Part shown: positions 1 through 13,917 of the stretch, piece by piece
Position numbering within the stretch: the first letter of the stretch is position 1
Layout of the letters: each line of letters begins with the position of its first letter
Source of the DNA: Anoplopoma fimbria
Lineage: Eukaryota > Chordata > Actinopteri > Perciformes > Anoplopomatidae
Reading direction: 5' to 3'
DNA length: 64,000 nt
NCBI RefSeq assembly: GCF_027596085.1
Contig: NC_072455.1
Span: 1,124,920-1,188,919, forward strand
The notes under the pieces: generated by a model
The model's database searches: none
Told to the model about the DNA's origin: nothing
The model's input: the letters and a program-made list of their open reading frames with translations, nothing else
Translations under genes and position numbers: made by a program

Positions 1-270
1 CGAGCAACACCACAGTAAACACGACCGGCTCATCAATGTCAGAGAACGTCATCTAGAGGAGGAGGAGGAGGAGGAGGAAGAGGAGGAGGAGGAACGTTCC
101 CTTCTTTGAACTCTTCATCCATGTGACAAGTAATGAATCCTCATCAGTTCATCTTCTTTTACAATCCCTCCATCTGTCTCTGTTCTTTTTCCTCTGTCCA
201 TCACTCTGTGCCCCCCCCTCCTCTGATTTACTGCCCTAACACGTGTCCTCCATGTCCCTGTTTCACTCCG

Positions 271-272
<2 letters not shown>

Positions 273-348
<76 letters not shown>
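273..348 (+). repeat. (CA)n microsatellite
   Basis: About 38 uninterrupted CA units; the GAG-rich run at 57-92 lies just upstream. Confidence 0.97.
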
Positions 349-349
<1 letters not shown>

Positions 350-1017
350 TCTGGTTTGCAGCCTCTGGGGACCGTAGGGTTTCATGGGAGGACACACGAG
401 TCCTGCCGGGTGGTTTGTGATTTATGAGAAAATGTCACATAAAAACAAGCAGGGAAACACTTTTTTTCATGAATGCAGCATTTTCAAACACGTACGAATT
501 GATTGTGATGCTTTTGGCATAAAATAATGAACATAGCAAGACTACATTTTTCATTATCCTCTCTGTTTACCCTCCACCCAGAGGAGGATGTTGGCCGTTT
601 TGTCATCTGCTCATGCCTTTAGTAAAAGCTTTTAGCGTCCTCTTCTTGTTTTGCGCCATAAATAAATCCAGAAATATCCTTTGGTAGCTGATTTGTGACA
701 ATCAAACAACACAAAAATGCGGAAAAAACTTGCAGACGTATATTATATGTCTTGGGCTTTTATTGTGAAAGGCAACAACAGAAGGAGTAGATCTGGTATG
801 TGCTGATTTTGTCTCGTTTGGAAGGAGTAATTAAGCTTCCTGTCTTGACTAGGACGATTTGGCGTCCACGTTGTTGTTTTGTAAAAAAAAAACATGTTGA
901 AAGCCCAGAAAAATCAACCCGGTCCTGCAATAAGAAATAATATGTCACTTTTCACTGTGTAATATTGGTGTTTTGTGTGAAAGTATTCATGACAAAAATA
1001 ACATTTCAATAAAATAT
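349..1017. other. No gene seen
   Basis: AT-rich DNA between a CA array and the 1018 repeat. I see no coding exon, RNA gene or clear transposon end. Confidence 0.5.
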
Positions 1018-1290
1018 GCATGCTAACATGGTGATATTTAGCGAGTATAGTGCACAATTTTCAACATCTTAATTTAGCTTGTTAGCATGCTAACATGCTG
1101 ATGTTTAGCGGATATAGCGCATCATTTCTGTCATGTTAGTTCAGCATAATAAGCATGCTGGTTCAACGCACCATTTTCATCATCTTCATTTAGCGTGTTA
1201 GCATGCTAACATGCTGATGTTTAGCGGGTATAGTGCACCGTTTCTAACATCTTAATTTAGCGTGTTAGCATGCTAACATTAGCTAACGAG
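1018..1290 (+). repeat. GCATGCTAACATG tandem repeat
   Basis: Units start at 1018, 1085, 1153, 1201 and 1268, with most spacings about 67 bases. They carry ATGTTTAGCGGGTATAGTGCACC and CATCTTAATTTAGC-type blocks. The palindrome GTTAGCATGCTAAC occurs three times. The downstream GGACTAAAGTGGTGGGCCGACC (about 1350-1371) also occurs at 11224-11245, so this is part of a dispersed family. Confidence 0.8.
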
Positions 1291-2029
1291 TGCTGGGCTG
1301 ATGGGAAAGTCATTATCTCTGCAGTTTTTTGGTCATCAGCCAAAGTTTTGGACTAAAGTGGTGGGCCGACCCTTTTAGCACGGCTAAAAACAAACCGTTA
1401 CTCATTCGTTTGACATTTAGTTTCACTCTTCTTGTTGCTTTAAGTCATTTGTTTTTCTATCTTTTGTTTGTTTCATTCTCAGAAACCTAAAATAGACTGA
1501 GTGTCTGCTTGGACTCTTCTCCGACAGTTAGCCATGCTGCCATCATTAGTGGTCCAGCATCAGGATAACAACAGCATGAGGGTTCTTAAACTTCCCCTCA
1601 CTAACAGAGCTGACAGAGGACTGAGTTTATATCTACAATTCAAACACTTTATGTTTAAAAGATCCTGCTTTGTCTACATTATCAGACAGAACCCAAACAT
1701 CTAAGTGCTGCTGCTCATTGTACTAAAAGCTGGCCCTTCATGTAAACAATGAACAGAGAACTGCCAGAACTAAAAGGCTCTTACTTTGAAGTTTCTCTCA
1801 AGTGTTATTTCCACTTCATCACTTAGGTTGTTGATTTGGTGTCATTATGTGTCAACAATGCTTTTAATGGTAGTTTTAAATTTACCATCTTTGATGTGAA
1901 AGTAAATGTGTTTGTGTTCTCTTCTATGACTATTTTGGGAAGATAAATTTAAGATTTCAGACCTAAAAAAGTGTTTATTGTGGAAAAAGGACATATTTAG
2001 AAAACTAGAATATTTGTAAAAACATTTGT

Positions 2030-2625
2030 ATTTGTGATGTGTGAGGACTTTTGTTAAAAAGATCGGGCGTTTTGGAATATTGAGTAGGTTTCTGAAAACC
2101 GGAACATATTAGAAAAGACAAGTTTGGATGATGAGGACATGTTTGGGAAAGTGAGGAGCTTTTGGAAGTTCGGACATTCTTTGTTAAATTAGGATATTTT
2201 GGCAATAGTGAGATCTGTGAGGACATGTTGGAAAAGGGGAGATATTTTGGAAAAGTAAGCAGTTTCGTAGAATAATAAAGACATATAAGAATTGTTGGGA
2301 CATTTGAGAAAAGTGTGCTTATTTGAATGGTGAAGACATTTTTGCAACATTTGGACATTTGTTTCTAAAATAGGATATTTCTGCAAAACTGTGGACAATT
2401 TTGGCAACACAGGACATTTGTGAAAGGTTTGCACATTAGTGAGGACATGGTTGGTAAGTGGAGACATGTCGGGATGATGAGGACATTTTAGGTGGACCAT
2501 TTTCAGAAAAGGTGGATATTTTTGCAAGAATGTAAATTTTGAGAAAAGTTGAGACATTGAAGAAAGTTTTTACTTTTGTTGTGAAGTGTTTAAAAAGTGA
2601 AAACATTTTGGGATGATGAGGACAT
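2030..2625 (+). repeat. GAGGACATTTTGGAAAAGTG degenerate minisatellite, site A
   Basis: About 600 bases built from units close to GAGGACATTTTGGAAAAGTG with many substitutions. Antisense frames give meaningless Cys/Pro/Ser-rich products. Confidence 0.75.
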
Positions 2626-2659
2626 TTACCTTTAACTTTCTTTTCACGTTTTGGTTCCA

Positions 2660-2925
2660 TTTCTTGTTTTTCTCTTCTTCTTCTTCTTTCCCTTCTTGTT
2701 CTTTTTCTTTTTGTTCTTGTTCTTCTTTTTCATCTTCTTCTTGTTATTCTTCCTATTCTTCTTCTTTTATTTCATCCGGTTCTTCCTATTTCTCGTCCTC
2801 TTTGTTCTTTTTTTCTTCTTCCTCTTCCTCTTGTTTTCTCATTTTCTTCTTCTTCTCCTCGTGTTCCTCTTTCTTCTTCTTTCTCTTCCCTTTTTCTTCT
2901 TTTTCTTCTTCATCTTCTGTTTTTG
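2660..2925 (+). repeat. TTC-rich polypyrimidine tract
   Basis: About 265 bases almost wholly of C and T on this strand. Apparent Ser/Phe-rich frames are composition artefacts. Confidence 0.9.
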
Positions 2926-3190
2926 TGTGTCCACTACGAAATAAAAAGATTGACTTTCCAATCGGCATTGTTTTGTCCTGCGAGAGACCAAAACCTCATT
3001 TAATGACTATTTTACGACCTGCTAGGATAGCGGGCTGTTCTGTCTCATAGATAATGGAAACCATGGAAACCAAAGGCCAAATGTCACTCTGTTTAATATT
3101 ATCAGGGTTATGTTTTATTGAGTGTGACTTTGAGCTCACAATGCATCTTTGTGAATTTACAAAATACTTTTTGTCCATTTAGTAGAACTA

Positions 3191-3191
<1 letters not shown>

Positions 3192-3231
<40 letters not shown>
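3192..3231 (+). repeat. (CT)n microsatellite
   Basis: Forty bases of uninterrupted CT dinucleotide. Confidence 0.95.
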
Positions 3232-3234
<3 letters not shown>

Positions 3235-3341
3235 CCTCCTATCGGGGAAATTAATTAAAGCTGACATTATTATTGAGATTAACGCCGACGTGGTTGAAAC
3301 ATTCAGCGATAAAATACCATCTCCTTATCAACAGCCTGTTA

Positions 3342-3449
<108 letters not shown>

Positions 3450-3544
3450 GCTGCTCTATCAGCCATATGGCCGCTGGCCTCTCTCCAGCCTTTAATAAGC
3501 CCAGTTACAGTTTACTGGCTCATTATGATGCTAACTGGGAGTGT

Positions 3545-3545
<1 letters not shown>

Positions 3546-3629
<84 letters not shown>
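3546..3629 (+). repeat. (CA)n microsatellite
   Basis: About 42 uninterrupted CA units. Confidence 0.97.
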
Positions 3630-3631
<2 letters not shown>

Positions 3632-3708
3632 TCATTATTACTTTTATACCCTTTAAACAGACACACACTCTGGATTTATTGGATTTGTAGCAGAGACGTG
3701 ACGTGCTT

Positions 3709-4110
3709 CATCCTTCCTCTCTCCTACCCTCTTGACTCTTTCTTCCTTTCCTTCCCCCCTTCTTCCTCTCTCCTCTCCTACTTACTTTCTTCTTCATTTC
3801 TTCTCCCCCCTTGCTTTCTTCTTCCTCTCCTTTCTCCACTCCTTAATACCTCTCCTCTCCACCCTTCATTGCTTAATCTCTTCCTCTCCCTCCTTGCTTC
3901 CTTCTTCCCTTATCTTCCCTTCCTTGCCTCCTCAACCCTCTCTCCTTACCTCTTTACTTTCTTACCTCCTCTCTCCTCCCATCCTTCCTCTCTCCCCCCT
4001 TTTTAAATGTATTTCTCTCTCTCTCCTCCCTTCCTTCTTCCTATCTCCTCCTCTACTTGCTTCCTTTCTTGCTCTCTCCTCTCTTACACCTCTCCTCCTT
4101 CTCCTTTATT
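3709..4110 (+). repeat. CCTT-rich polypyrimidine tract
   Basis: Four hundred bases of mixed TTCC and CTCT runs with few purines, just after the paired CA arrays. No coding content. Confidence 0.9.
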
Positions 4111-5599
4111 TAAAGAAAAAGGTTTCTTTTTGTGTAATTCTCTCTTAGTTTACTGGTGGTTTGACTGGTTTTTCCTCTGGGGCTTTGTCTTTTTTAAAGT
4201 TGTAAAATGTTGTGGAACATTTACATTCCATGAAATATCCAAAATAATACATCGAGATATGTGGCAGGCTCATGGTATGACCTCACCTGATCTCTGGTCT
4301 CCTCAGGACATTTTGATTGACATTTGTTGAGTCAAACACAAACAAAGACGACCTCCACCTTGTTTCGTTGTCTTCACCCTCCGGCAGCAGCCGAAGGGTG
4401 AAGACACCCCTGAGTGTTTTTCATTAGACTTTAAGTGTCATGAACAGACCATCGCCTCGGAGACGCTCGCTTCCTGACCTGCTCACCCTCCGTAACGTGA
4501 AGCAGACCTTCAGTTTGACTCTCCAATTAGTCCGTCTCCGAGAGGCTGCTGTTCAACCACCGTGAAGAAGAGTCAGTCCTCATTGGTCACTGAGGAGAGA
4601 GGGTTATTTTTAAACAACAACATGTGATGCTCAACTTTAAGATGATAGAAACAGACGTATGGATGATGAAAAGAAAAAACCTAAGCCTATAGCAACATGC
4701 AGGAGGAACAAAACCAACAGTTATGTTAAGACAATAAAACCAACAGTTAGGTTTAGGCAACAAAACCAACAGTTTTAGAAAATGGTATATTTATCTTTTT
4801 TACCATGTTGCTCAGTCCTACAGAGTCTTCTTCACACTCTGTTCTAGATTTGATAGTGTTAATTATTGTTGAGTCCAACAGTTTTTTTTAGGTGTATTAA
4901 TACCAACTGAGAGCTCTCGTTATAAAATCAAATATTCCACAAAAGAACCAGGATCTTTCAGTTTTCATTGTGTTTCATTGGACCCTTTGAGGATGTCAGA
5001 GCTCAGTAATTGCACCCGAACACAGATTTTGTCAGAGAGGATGAGTCATTGTGGACTAAATCCCTCCAATGTTAGACATGCTGTTGTATTTACTGACATC
5101 CACTTGTACACAGACACTCAGTCACTCTCTCTCTCTAATGCATTCTCTCTCTCTCTCTCTCCATTTAGCTTCACATCACCATGCGCTCATTTATTCATCA
5201 CTCCATTTTCTCACTTCCCTGTCACTTGAAGCTCCTCTATTTCTGTCCTCGTTCCGGGCAGCGCCGGCAGAAAATTAAAGGCAGAGCAGAAACATGCTTC
5301 ACTGAGCGCCCTCCGTCATTTGGAGACTTTGTACGTCACGCTTCAGCTGTTTTCCTGAAACTCTTAGAGGTCTTAGCAAGAAAGTGAAAGTAAAGCCAGT
5401 TTTCTCCTCAAATCACTCGAAGCAATCAGGCTGATGGTCTTCACTAGCATCCACTATGCATGGTATTTAATATGTGCTAAATAGAACTTCTACATCCGTC
5501 TGCAGGTGCAAACGCAGGTCAATTTAAATACAGAAATTGCTCTCAGAATGTCAAATATGGCCGTTAGCGTCTGCATGAGACGCACCAGACTTCATCATT

Positions 5600-5790
5600 A
5601 GCGTCACTATTAGACGCCCAGAGCATCTGCTCAGAAGTCAGGTGATTTAGTATAAAGTGCACCAAAATCTGCACAGGGAGGAGTTCTGGGTGTTTGGACG
5701 AGTCAAACAAACACAGGACCTTCACCCAGGAGACTGCTCTCAGTGTCCCGTGTGGAACAAGGAGTCAAAAGTTGACTTTTTTATGCACTT
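5600..5790 (+). repeat. Dispersed family with CACCCAGGAGAC block, copy 1
   Basis: It contains TTAGACGCCCAGAG, then GGACCTTCACCCAGGAGACT, then TCAGTGTCCCGTG. Related copies lie at about 48980-49130, 58480-58640 and 62330-62400. Confidence 0.55.
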
Positions 5791-8700
5791 TGTATGTAAA
5801 TGACATACAAACAAAGGGCTAATGTCGGGATAAAACCTCATATTGGCGCTCTTGCTCCATTGCTATTAAAGCAGATGTTTTTGGGTGCTGATCACACGTA
5901 GTGTGATCAGGGTTCGTCTTCATCAATCATTGATTTTCCGTGCATGTTTAGGACTAATATCTGGAAGACTGAGCTTCAAAGGTTTTAGTTCAGAGAGATG
6001 AACGGAGACGAGAGATGTTTGATAACCAGCTGTTGGAGTGATTCACCATGCAGAGTTTCTTTTCATCGATTACAGTGATTTTTGTTGGAATGAATCTGAG
6101 CGCTTGTTGTGAGACGGACCAGATAAAAGAGGCTCTGGTCTGCCAGACAGCAGCTTGTCTGTCCATCTGTAATCAGCAGTCTGACACTAATCCTCAGACT
6201 GTGAGGCTCAGAGTGTCGAGCAGAGATCCAAAGTCCCAAAACTGAAGAGTGGGATGCCAGCGCATCTCTTCTCTGGCTGCAGTCGGGGAGTGATTTACAC
6301 CTGGATGAAAAGGTGAATGCTGTTGGATTGAAGATACCGTTCAGTCGGTCGGAGAGCTGCTTCTCCCAAATGGTGTTTCTAAGTAGCAATCTGCAGGCCA
6401 ATCGTTCTGGATTGTCTCTCTGGAGCTCAGAGTTATTGTTTCTGCGTCATGTTTTCCAATGAATGTTCTTTCCTGTAGCTGCAGTTTGAATTTCGGAACA
6501 TGGTGTTCTTCAACTTGTCATAACATAAAACTGTAATCTGTAACAAAATAACACACTTTACAAATGTACTTTCTCTCCTTTATGCCACTATCTCACAGTA
6601 AATGAATAACATAAAGGGTCATTAATCCAGTATGTTGGTTTTAAAATGAAATGTCCTTCCTTTACTTCTGCTTGTAGCTGAATACATGATCAACAGTTTC
6701 ATTTCAGTTTAATTATCTATGACTTCATGAATTCCCCCTGGGTCCACCTCATTTATAATTCTCATTGCTCTTTTCTGGAGTGTGCAATTTGGATTTTAAT
6801 GGATCTGCCACACTGTAAATATGGTAAAATAAATGGAAAAGTATAATTGATGTTCCCAATGTTCTAGCCAACAAGTCCACAGAATAAAACTTATATGAGC
6901 CTTTGCTGAAGTGACGGGTCCATTTTTTGGTCATTCATGGTCCCCAGAGGATGAATCATGATGACTTTGGTGAACTACCCCAATTTAACTTCATCTTTCC
7001 TGTTCAGTTCTTCCTTTTCGACCATCTAACTCCTGTAAAAATACTTATCTTGTGTGTGGGTAACAAGCTTAAAAATGTTTTCATCAACATGGAAATGTCA
7101 CCCATAATTACTTTCATTTCACCTGTAGCTGTTTTTGTTTCCTCTGGCCCATCTACAGATCCATTCTGACATTTAAACAGTGCTGGCATTTGATAAAACT
7201 GATACTGAGAAGATTATCCTTCGGTTATGAGGCAGCAGAAAACCTTTAAGTAACAAATCAGAAATAGATACAGCAATGAGTCTTTGTTTTTGGATTGAAA
7301 GCATCACTCTGCCCTTTGGTCGTGACAGAAAACTTTCTAGTGATGCGTTGTTATTGCTGCTGACAAAGAAAAAGAACAAAGTGAAATCTCGTCTCCGATC
7401 AATTCTTAATCAGCACAGTAATGTCACTTTTTAATCTTTAATGGGCTTCAGGGATTTGTTGGAAAGCTGACGGCTGCTGCTCCACTTTTCTCCAGTCTGA
7501 GAACTCATGCTTTCTTTGTCACCAACTCTTTTTATTTATTTCCTCATTCCTGTTTGCCATCATTCTTTTTGCTGCTCATTCTACACCTAATTAAACTGTA
7601 GGTGTTTGAGTTGTTGCTCTGCTTTGGTCTCCTCCATCACCTGCAAGATGTTCAAGTTCCTGGAATCATTAACGCTGAACAATGCAGTGCTGTAAAACCT
7701 TAATTGGGACCTAAATGAGGCTGATGGCTCATGACGACCAGTGGAGGCATCGTAGGTAACCTCCCAGAGAGCGTAGTCTTGCTTTTGGACGGACACGGAG
7801 CTCTACCGGTTTCATCATTCCACCATATGGACCCCGTTGGAGAACTGTACGGCGGCTCATCTGGACCCGGAGGATTAACCCCTCACACACAGTTGTAAAT
7901 ATTTAATCTTTCTCCTACGGTACTGTCTGATATGTCTTAATAATTAAAACACTGAGGGTGAGTGAGAAGAGGCTTCAGAGAGCAGTGAAGCAGGAAAACG
8001 TATTCCGCCTATTGGTTGTTGTTAACGTGAGTCAATCCAATGAGGGTCAAGTTCTTCAGAGGGTTTAAAGTCAGTGTAGGGTATTCCAGTAGAAATGTAA
8101 ATCTTGGCGTGCTGCCTTCAGGGTCCCCTGCTCTCCTCGCTGATTCAATTTACACATAAATAAATAACACCTCTGCACGCTCTTCACTCCTCACGAAGGT
8201 CACGACACGTCAGCGGAGGATGTGATGACCGACGGTTAACTCTGAGTCCATGCAGTGGAGGTCTTCTTGTTGCTCTGGGACAGATTTACTGTCATGAGCG
8301 GTCAGAAGGTCAGTGTCCTCCTCAAGGCGAAGGATTGATGTGATTATATTATATTACATCAGAGTCACTGCAGATACAAACAGGACTACACTTCAACAAG
8401 CACATAAAGTCTATGAAGAGCCTTTTTTCATCAAGAACAATCATAAGAAATGGACAACATGTAGTTTTAAATGATACTTATTTGACAACAAAACAACAGG
8501 ATGAGGTTTATTTCAATGTTTTACCAAATGGAAATCCATCTATGCCGTTTGCATTCAGCTTTTCAAATGGAATACTTCAAAATGTGCAAAAAGATATATG
8601 AATAGAAACCGGTCTTCTTTGCAGTAAGTAGTAAATAGTTTGTTCTTTTTTTCAATTCTGACAGGAGACAAGATGTTGAAATGGAATTTGAAAATAGTCA

Positions 8701-10969
8701 AAGAGATGAAACAGCTGACATTTCTCTGAACCGACGTCCACTTCAACACACTTGTTCTCTGAAGTGGACTCATGTCTCTGAGAATCGCTCCACAGTGATG
8801 TGATCCCATTAAACCCACTTTGGATGAGCAGATCTCAGGAGGCTCAGGTGTTGACCATGGAGATTGATTCTCACTTAGAGACCTCAGACCGGCTGCTGAG
8901 CTCCTGATTGGTCCAGAGAGACGTTGGGGTTTCAAACAGTTCAGGTCTTTCTGGGATACATATAAGTTGTAAAGCTGACCTTAAATGTGACGCTGGCCTG
9001 GATGTTTGATTCGACTCACAGCGTTTCATCTCCCGCTGGAAGTAAAAAAGTAAATGTCCCCCCCCCGCTCAGCGTGACTTCCTGTGTTAAAGTGCCGTGG
9101 CCTCCGGAGGACGGAGCTGTCGTCTCCTCCGTCTGACTCCTTTCTCCTTGCTCCACTTCCTGCTCCATCAGGCTGCAGACGGATCGGCCCGTTTGATGCG
9201 TTCGCTGCAGGCCGCCGCTCTCCGCTGATGTCCTCGGCTCATTGTGGCTCTAAACGGCACAGCAGGGTCGGCGTTCACAACAAAGAAAAATATACCATTA
9301 ACATTCTGAGAAACTACAGGCTTCTTTTACTGTTGAAAGAAACCACATCAAAGGGTGAAAGCAGCAACAATGTGAGCAAAATAACTAAAAACTAGTTCTA
9401 AAAACCAAGATCAGTGGGTTTACACATTTTACTGAGCATAAAAGCACATTCATTGTTGCAGTGCACTTTGGGGATTGGTTTAAGCTTCTTCCGTGGATTC
9501 AGACAGCGTCAGACCTGCATGTGCTTCACACATAACCTGTTCCATCAAAAAAACATCCTCAAGCCGACTCTGATGCCGTTTGTTTGTGGTTTGAAAGTAA
9601 ACGAAACAACCACCAATTTGTTGTCAATGTATCCTCATAGAAACAGTTTGTATGATATCTTATTGATAGTTAGTCCTCATTTTTCATGTGTTTTCCTACA
9701 AAAGTCCAGAAACACGTGTTCATTTCTGCATACAGTCTTTACAGGAAACAACTCAGTTTGATTTATGCAAGATCAATACCATGCAAATTAATTTCTGTCT
9801 GTCACCAAAATTGGATTTCCCAACGTGGGTTCAGATGCTAAAACTGTCCAATCAAGGAGTTACCTGTCACTCTGTATCACAGCTGTGTTTAAGCACGTGT
9901 GGAAGTTCTCCCCGCTCTTAATGGAACAGCTTGAGCCAATAATCAAGTTAATTAGACGATCAATTAGCCACCATATTAGCAAGAAAATTGGCCAGTTAAT
10001 TAGTAGCTGCACTGAGCAGTGACATGTTTATCTCCAGCCTTAGAGAAAAGGTTTTCTAACTGTGAGGCCTGGTTTCCTACAAACACAACAGGAAGTAAGT
10101 TATTTTAAATCATTGTGGCCGCTGATTTACCCCCTTTGATCTTTGGTCAGATGTTCCAGCAGAGTGAGGCATTTAAGGTACTTTTAAAACGTTAGTACCC
10201 AGAGATTAGAGTATATAATCATCTGTGATGTCCATCATGAGTAAACTCTAATCTGCAAAGAAACCACAGAAAAAAAGAGACTCAGCGATGGTTGTCTGTA
10301 CACCCTTGGGTTCACTGCAGACAGTCTCCAATACTCCTCAGGCTTTGTTTCTACAAAACAGAGAAGCTGCACCGCTGCTTGATCCCAGAGAACAGGACTT
10401 CTGCTGCTGAACGGCCTCAAGAGGAGCCGAGCCGGGTAATCAGAGCTTAATTAACCTTGGCTTCAGTTGGGTCACGCCAACACCTCTGAGAGCCATTATG
10501 TGATCAAATGAAAGAGTTCACCACACTTGGTTTTCTCCGGAGTGAGTGCATCACGGTCCTTCATCTCATTGGATCCGAACCAGCTAATCATCGGGGCCAG
10601 CTTGTAGGAATAACGAACGGCCGTCCTCGGAGAGAGATCCGGCTTCATGTCAGTTGTCCGTGAGTCCACCCGACAAGAATTCATTTAAATGAAAGTGTTC
10701 TTTGACTCGGTGCAGCTGTGCAGCCAAAAATATAACGCAGAGTTTTCTGCTTTTTGCTTGGTAAGAATTGGCAAAGCAGTCAATTCCTTAAAAAAGTATT
10801 TTTTGGTTTTAGAAGATAAGAGTATTTCTGTGTAGTTAAGGGGAAATGATTGACAGAAAATAAGTTAAGACAGTTGTAATATTCATACTGTGTGAAAGAC
10901 TTAACATGTGCCAGCTACAGATTAAGAGGACTTGTTCTGTTTCTATCAGGACAGTCGGCCAGTGAAAGC

Positions 10970-11290
10970 TAGCTAGTGTAGCGGTGCTTTGAGCTAAACG
11001 CTAATGTCAGCATGCTAACATATTGATTTTGTGCAGGTTTCGCATGTTCACCATCTTATTTTAGCAAGTTTGCAACCTAAAATGTATTTCTGATATCAGT
11101 ACACACAGAGTAAAGCTGAGTCAGAAGATCACCAAATTTAGTAGGATTCATCCACTGGGGACCGTGAATATCTGAACCAAACATCATGGCAATCCGTCCA
11201 ATAGTTGTTGAGATATTTTAGTCTGGACCAAAGTGGTGGACCGACCAACGGGTATGGAGCCACGCTGCTAGCATGAACCAAAAGTAGTGA
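10970..11290 (+). repeat. Dispersed repeat related to 1018-1371
   Basis: It contains CAGCATGCTAACAT, then CATGGCAATCCGTCCAATAG, TTGTTGAGATATTTTAGTC and GGACCAAAGTGGTGGACCGA. The same blocks, in varied form, occur near 1350 and in the array at 63130-63800. Confidence 0.6.
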
Positions 11291-12824
11291 CAGGAAGAAG
11301 GTCAGGGGTCACTGTTCTGCTTGGCTAAATAACGGAGCTAACGGCTAACGGCTAACGTAAACCGTCTGGATTTTTCTGTGTCTAAAGTATTTGTCTTAAA
11401 GTAAGGACGGCCTCAGAGCGAGGCGAAGCTCCCAAAAGAGAGATTTGGGAATTTTTTGTGATGTTCTTTCTGTGTTGTTTAAAAAACATAATGCAGACAC
11501 TGGTATGCATTCTACTTTATCCTCATGTTGGACCTGTTTTATGGTTTGTTTGCCAATGAGTTATCAGATGAATCCTACTGATTACTGTTTCCTCTTTGAT
11601 GAACAGTCTGAGTGAGCTGAAGGTCCTTATAGATAGATAATGGAGATAGATAATGTTTTGTCAATGTTCTTTCATGAACATCATAAACTTTGTTTTTATA
11701 GACTGATGTTCTGAGATGGCCCTGATGGACTACAATGAATTTATTGTGATTAGTTAACCTGAACTCTTCAGCTCTTCTGTTTTAAAAAGACTAATTAAAG
11801 TCACAAATCTACAAAGACAGTGGATGGAGTCGTGAGTTAATCCTCGTTATTGCTCCACAGTCCTCTCACAGTGAACTACACCCGTCTGAGAAACAGCAGC
11901 CCATGGGTGGTTTGTCACGACAGGAAAGAAGTTAAAATATTCACACTGAGCTCAAACTGAAACATTAAAAGAGCCTCAATGAAACGGTTCTCTGGTGGAG
12001 ACAAGATTAATGTCTGCAGCCTCAAAGAAAGCCTCAGTTCAACATGTAGCTCCAGAGACAAGGAGTCAAAAGTGCTTTGTCTCACCCCTCGGCTTCGGCT
12101 ACATTCATTCAAAATCCTGCATTATCCCACCTTCCTGAAGGGTTTCGTGGACATAACTGGTGTCTGAAAGTAATGTTTTATTTCTCTCATACGTTTGTCC
12201 ACATTTGACACTTCGGTGAGACCTGCCTGATCTGATAGTGATCGGATATATTTCGTAGGAGCATCTGTAAAACGATTGATAAACATTTCATTTCCTATAA
12301 ATTCTTCACAGTAAAGGCCCAGCTATTGTTGTTGCTTACTCTTCCTCCCTGCAGTATTAGTAGACTTGTTATATTGAAGAGTAGCCGATATAAAGCTGGT
12401 AATTTGGTTTTAAAGACATTTTCCTGTAAAAGACCTGCAGCAGGTCTGAGCTGAGCTCCAAGTTTCCTCCTCTCTTCTCTTTGCCGTCCTCGGTAGATGA
12501 ACTCCTGTGTGGTGTGAAGATGACGGAGAATGTCCACACCGTGTCCACACCTCACTGTTATCTGAGCTTGCCTGTAATGTGAACTTGAAACAATTGAAAA
12601 CCCGTCACCTCTCTCTGTTTATAGAGAGGTTAATGTGTGACAAAAAAAACTCAGACCTTTTGTGAGATGAGTTTGCAAAACGCCGCCTCGCTGCATCACG
12701 CTGTGTCTTTCTTTTTTCATCTCTGGCGAGGGTGAGTTGGCAGCGTCACAGATCCTGTTGGCGGCGGGCGAGAGCAGGAGGGAGCTAAACGCCCTCCGGC
12801 ACCTCAGTGAGTCAGCTCACTGGA

Positions 12825-13035
12825 GTGTGTGTGTGTGTGTGTGTGTGTGTGTTCCCACGTGAGTGCGTCTGACTTAGAGATTGCAGTTTGGATTGTTTGT
12901 TAGAGCGTGTCCCGTTGGTGTGATGGTGTTTCTGTGGAAGGATTCCTCTGCTGATGTCTGAGTCTGGACTGGACTTTTCCCCTGAGGCCAGATGACTGGT
13001 CTTCATCACAGAGCTGTGAAATGGAGAGGTCACAG

Positions 13036-13110
<75 letters not shown>
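12825..13110 (+). repeat. Two (GT)n microsatellites
   Basis: Clean GT arrays at 12825-12852 and 13037-13110, separated by about 185 bases of ordinary sequence. Confidence 0.95.
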
Positions 13111-13112
<2 letters not shown>

Positions 13113-13279
13113 CAAGCTACGACACAGCTGTTGGGACTTTCTCCCACCTGTGAACCTCAGAGTTTAGGTGTGAGTCTCTGCACTGTGATGAACAGCTGGA
13201 TGTTTCAAACATGGATGTGTTACTGAAGTGGAAACTGTCTTCCAAGATGGAGCCTTTACATTTGAATAAAACAATAGAC

Positions 13280-13575
13280 ATTCTTGGCCGTTTCCATCTC
13301 GGCTTTTGGGAGTTACAAAGTTGGTTTTAACCTGTCGTCATCTCGGTTTTAACCTGTCGTCATCTCGGTTTTAACCTGTCGTCATCTTGGTTTTTGCCCG
13401 TTGCTGTCTTAGATTTTGTCCATAGTAATCTTGGATATTATCCATCACCATCTTGATTTTCCTGGTCTTAGACCTTCTCTTTCTTGGTTATTGATTGTCT
13501 TCATCTTGGTTTTTGACTGTCACCATATTGACTCTTGGCAATCTCAGTCTTTTTCCTTTGCCGCCTTGGTTTGTT
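13280..13575 (+). repeat. 22-base minisatellite, TTTTAACCTGTCGTCATC type
   Basis: Three nearly perfect copies (13325-13390) are followed by decaying copies with CATCTTGG and CCATATTG variants up to about 13575. Confidence 0.8.
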
Positions 13576-13917
13576 GCTATTATATAACAGGGTTCATCCT
13601 ATGTGGATTTTATTTTGAAGGGTACAGGTTTTAACTCCTGTCATATTTCATATTTTCCTATCATTCATAAACATTGATTTTGTCATGATGCAGTAAAAGT
13701 AACTTTTTGCCTGTGGGGTGTTTCTTCTCAGGTTTTAAAAGAGAATATTTTATGGTTACACAAAAAGAACAGGAATCATTTTGGCACCTGAGATGCCCAA
13801 AAAACTTTCAGACTTTCACTTCGCCCACATTGATTTGAATCAGTCCAAGTTTACAAAAGGTTTTCTTTTAGTTTCTGTGTGAATATTTGCAGCTTGAGGC
13901 CTGTGAGTCTACTGGGA
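13550..13917 (+). repeat. Source copy of a 370-base local duplication
   Basis: This stretch recurs at 16011-16380 in intron 1 in the same orientation with only a handful of differences. I count about five small changes, including an inserted GC before AGGTTTT. It continues at its left from a degenerate TTTTAACCTGTCGTCATC repeat. Confidence 0.9.

Larger units (their letters stand above)
4111..12824. other. 5' flank, no gene seen
   Basis: Short open frames only, none recognised. Repeats noted here are the inverted CCTAAAC units (4700-4770), the 5600-5790 family, a 63130-type fragment (6930-6990) and the 10970-11290 repeat. The remainder, including 7000-10900 and 11300-12800, appears to be unannotated single-copy or old repeat DNA. 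Confidence 0.5.
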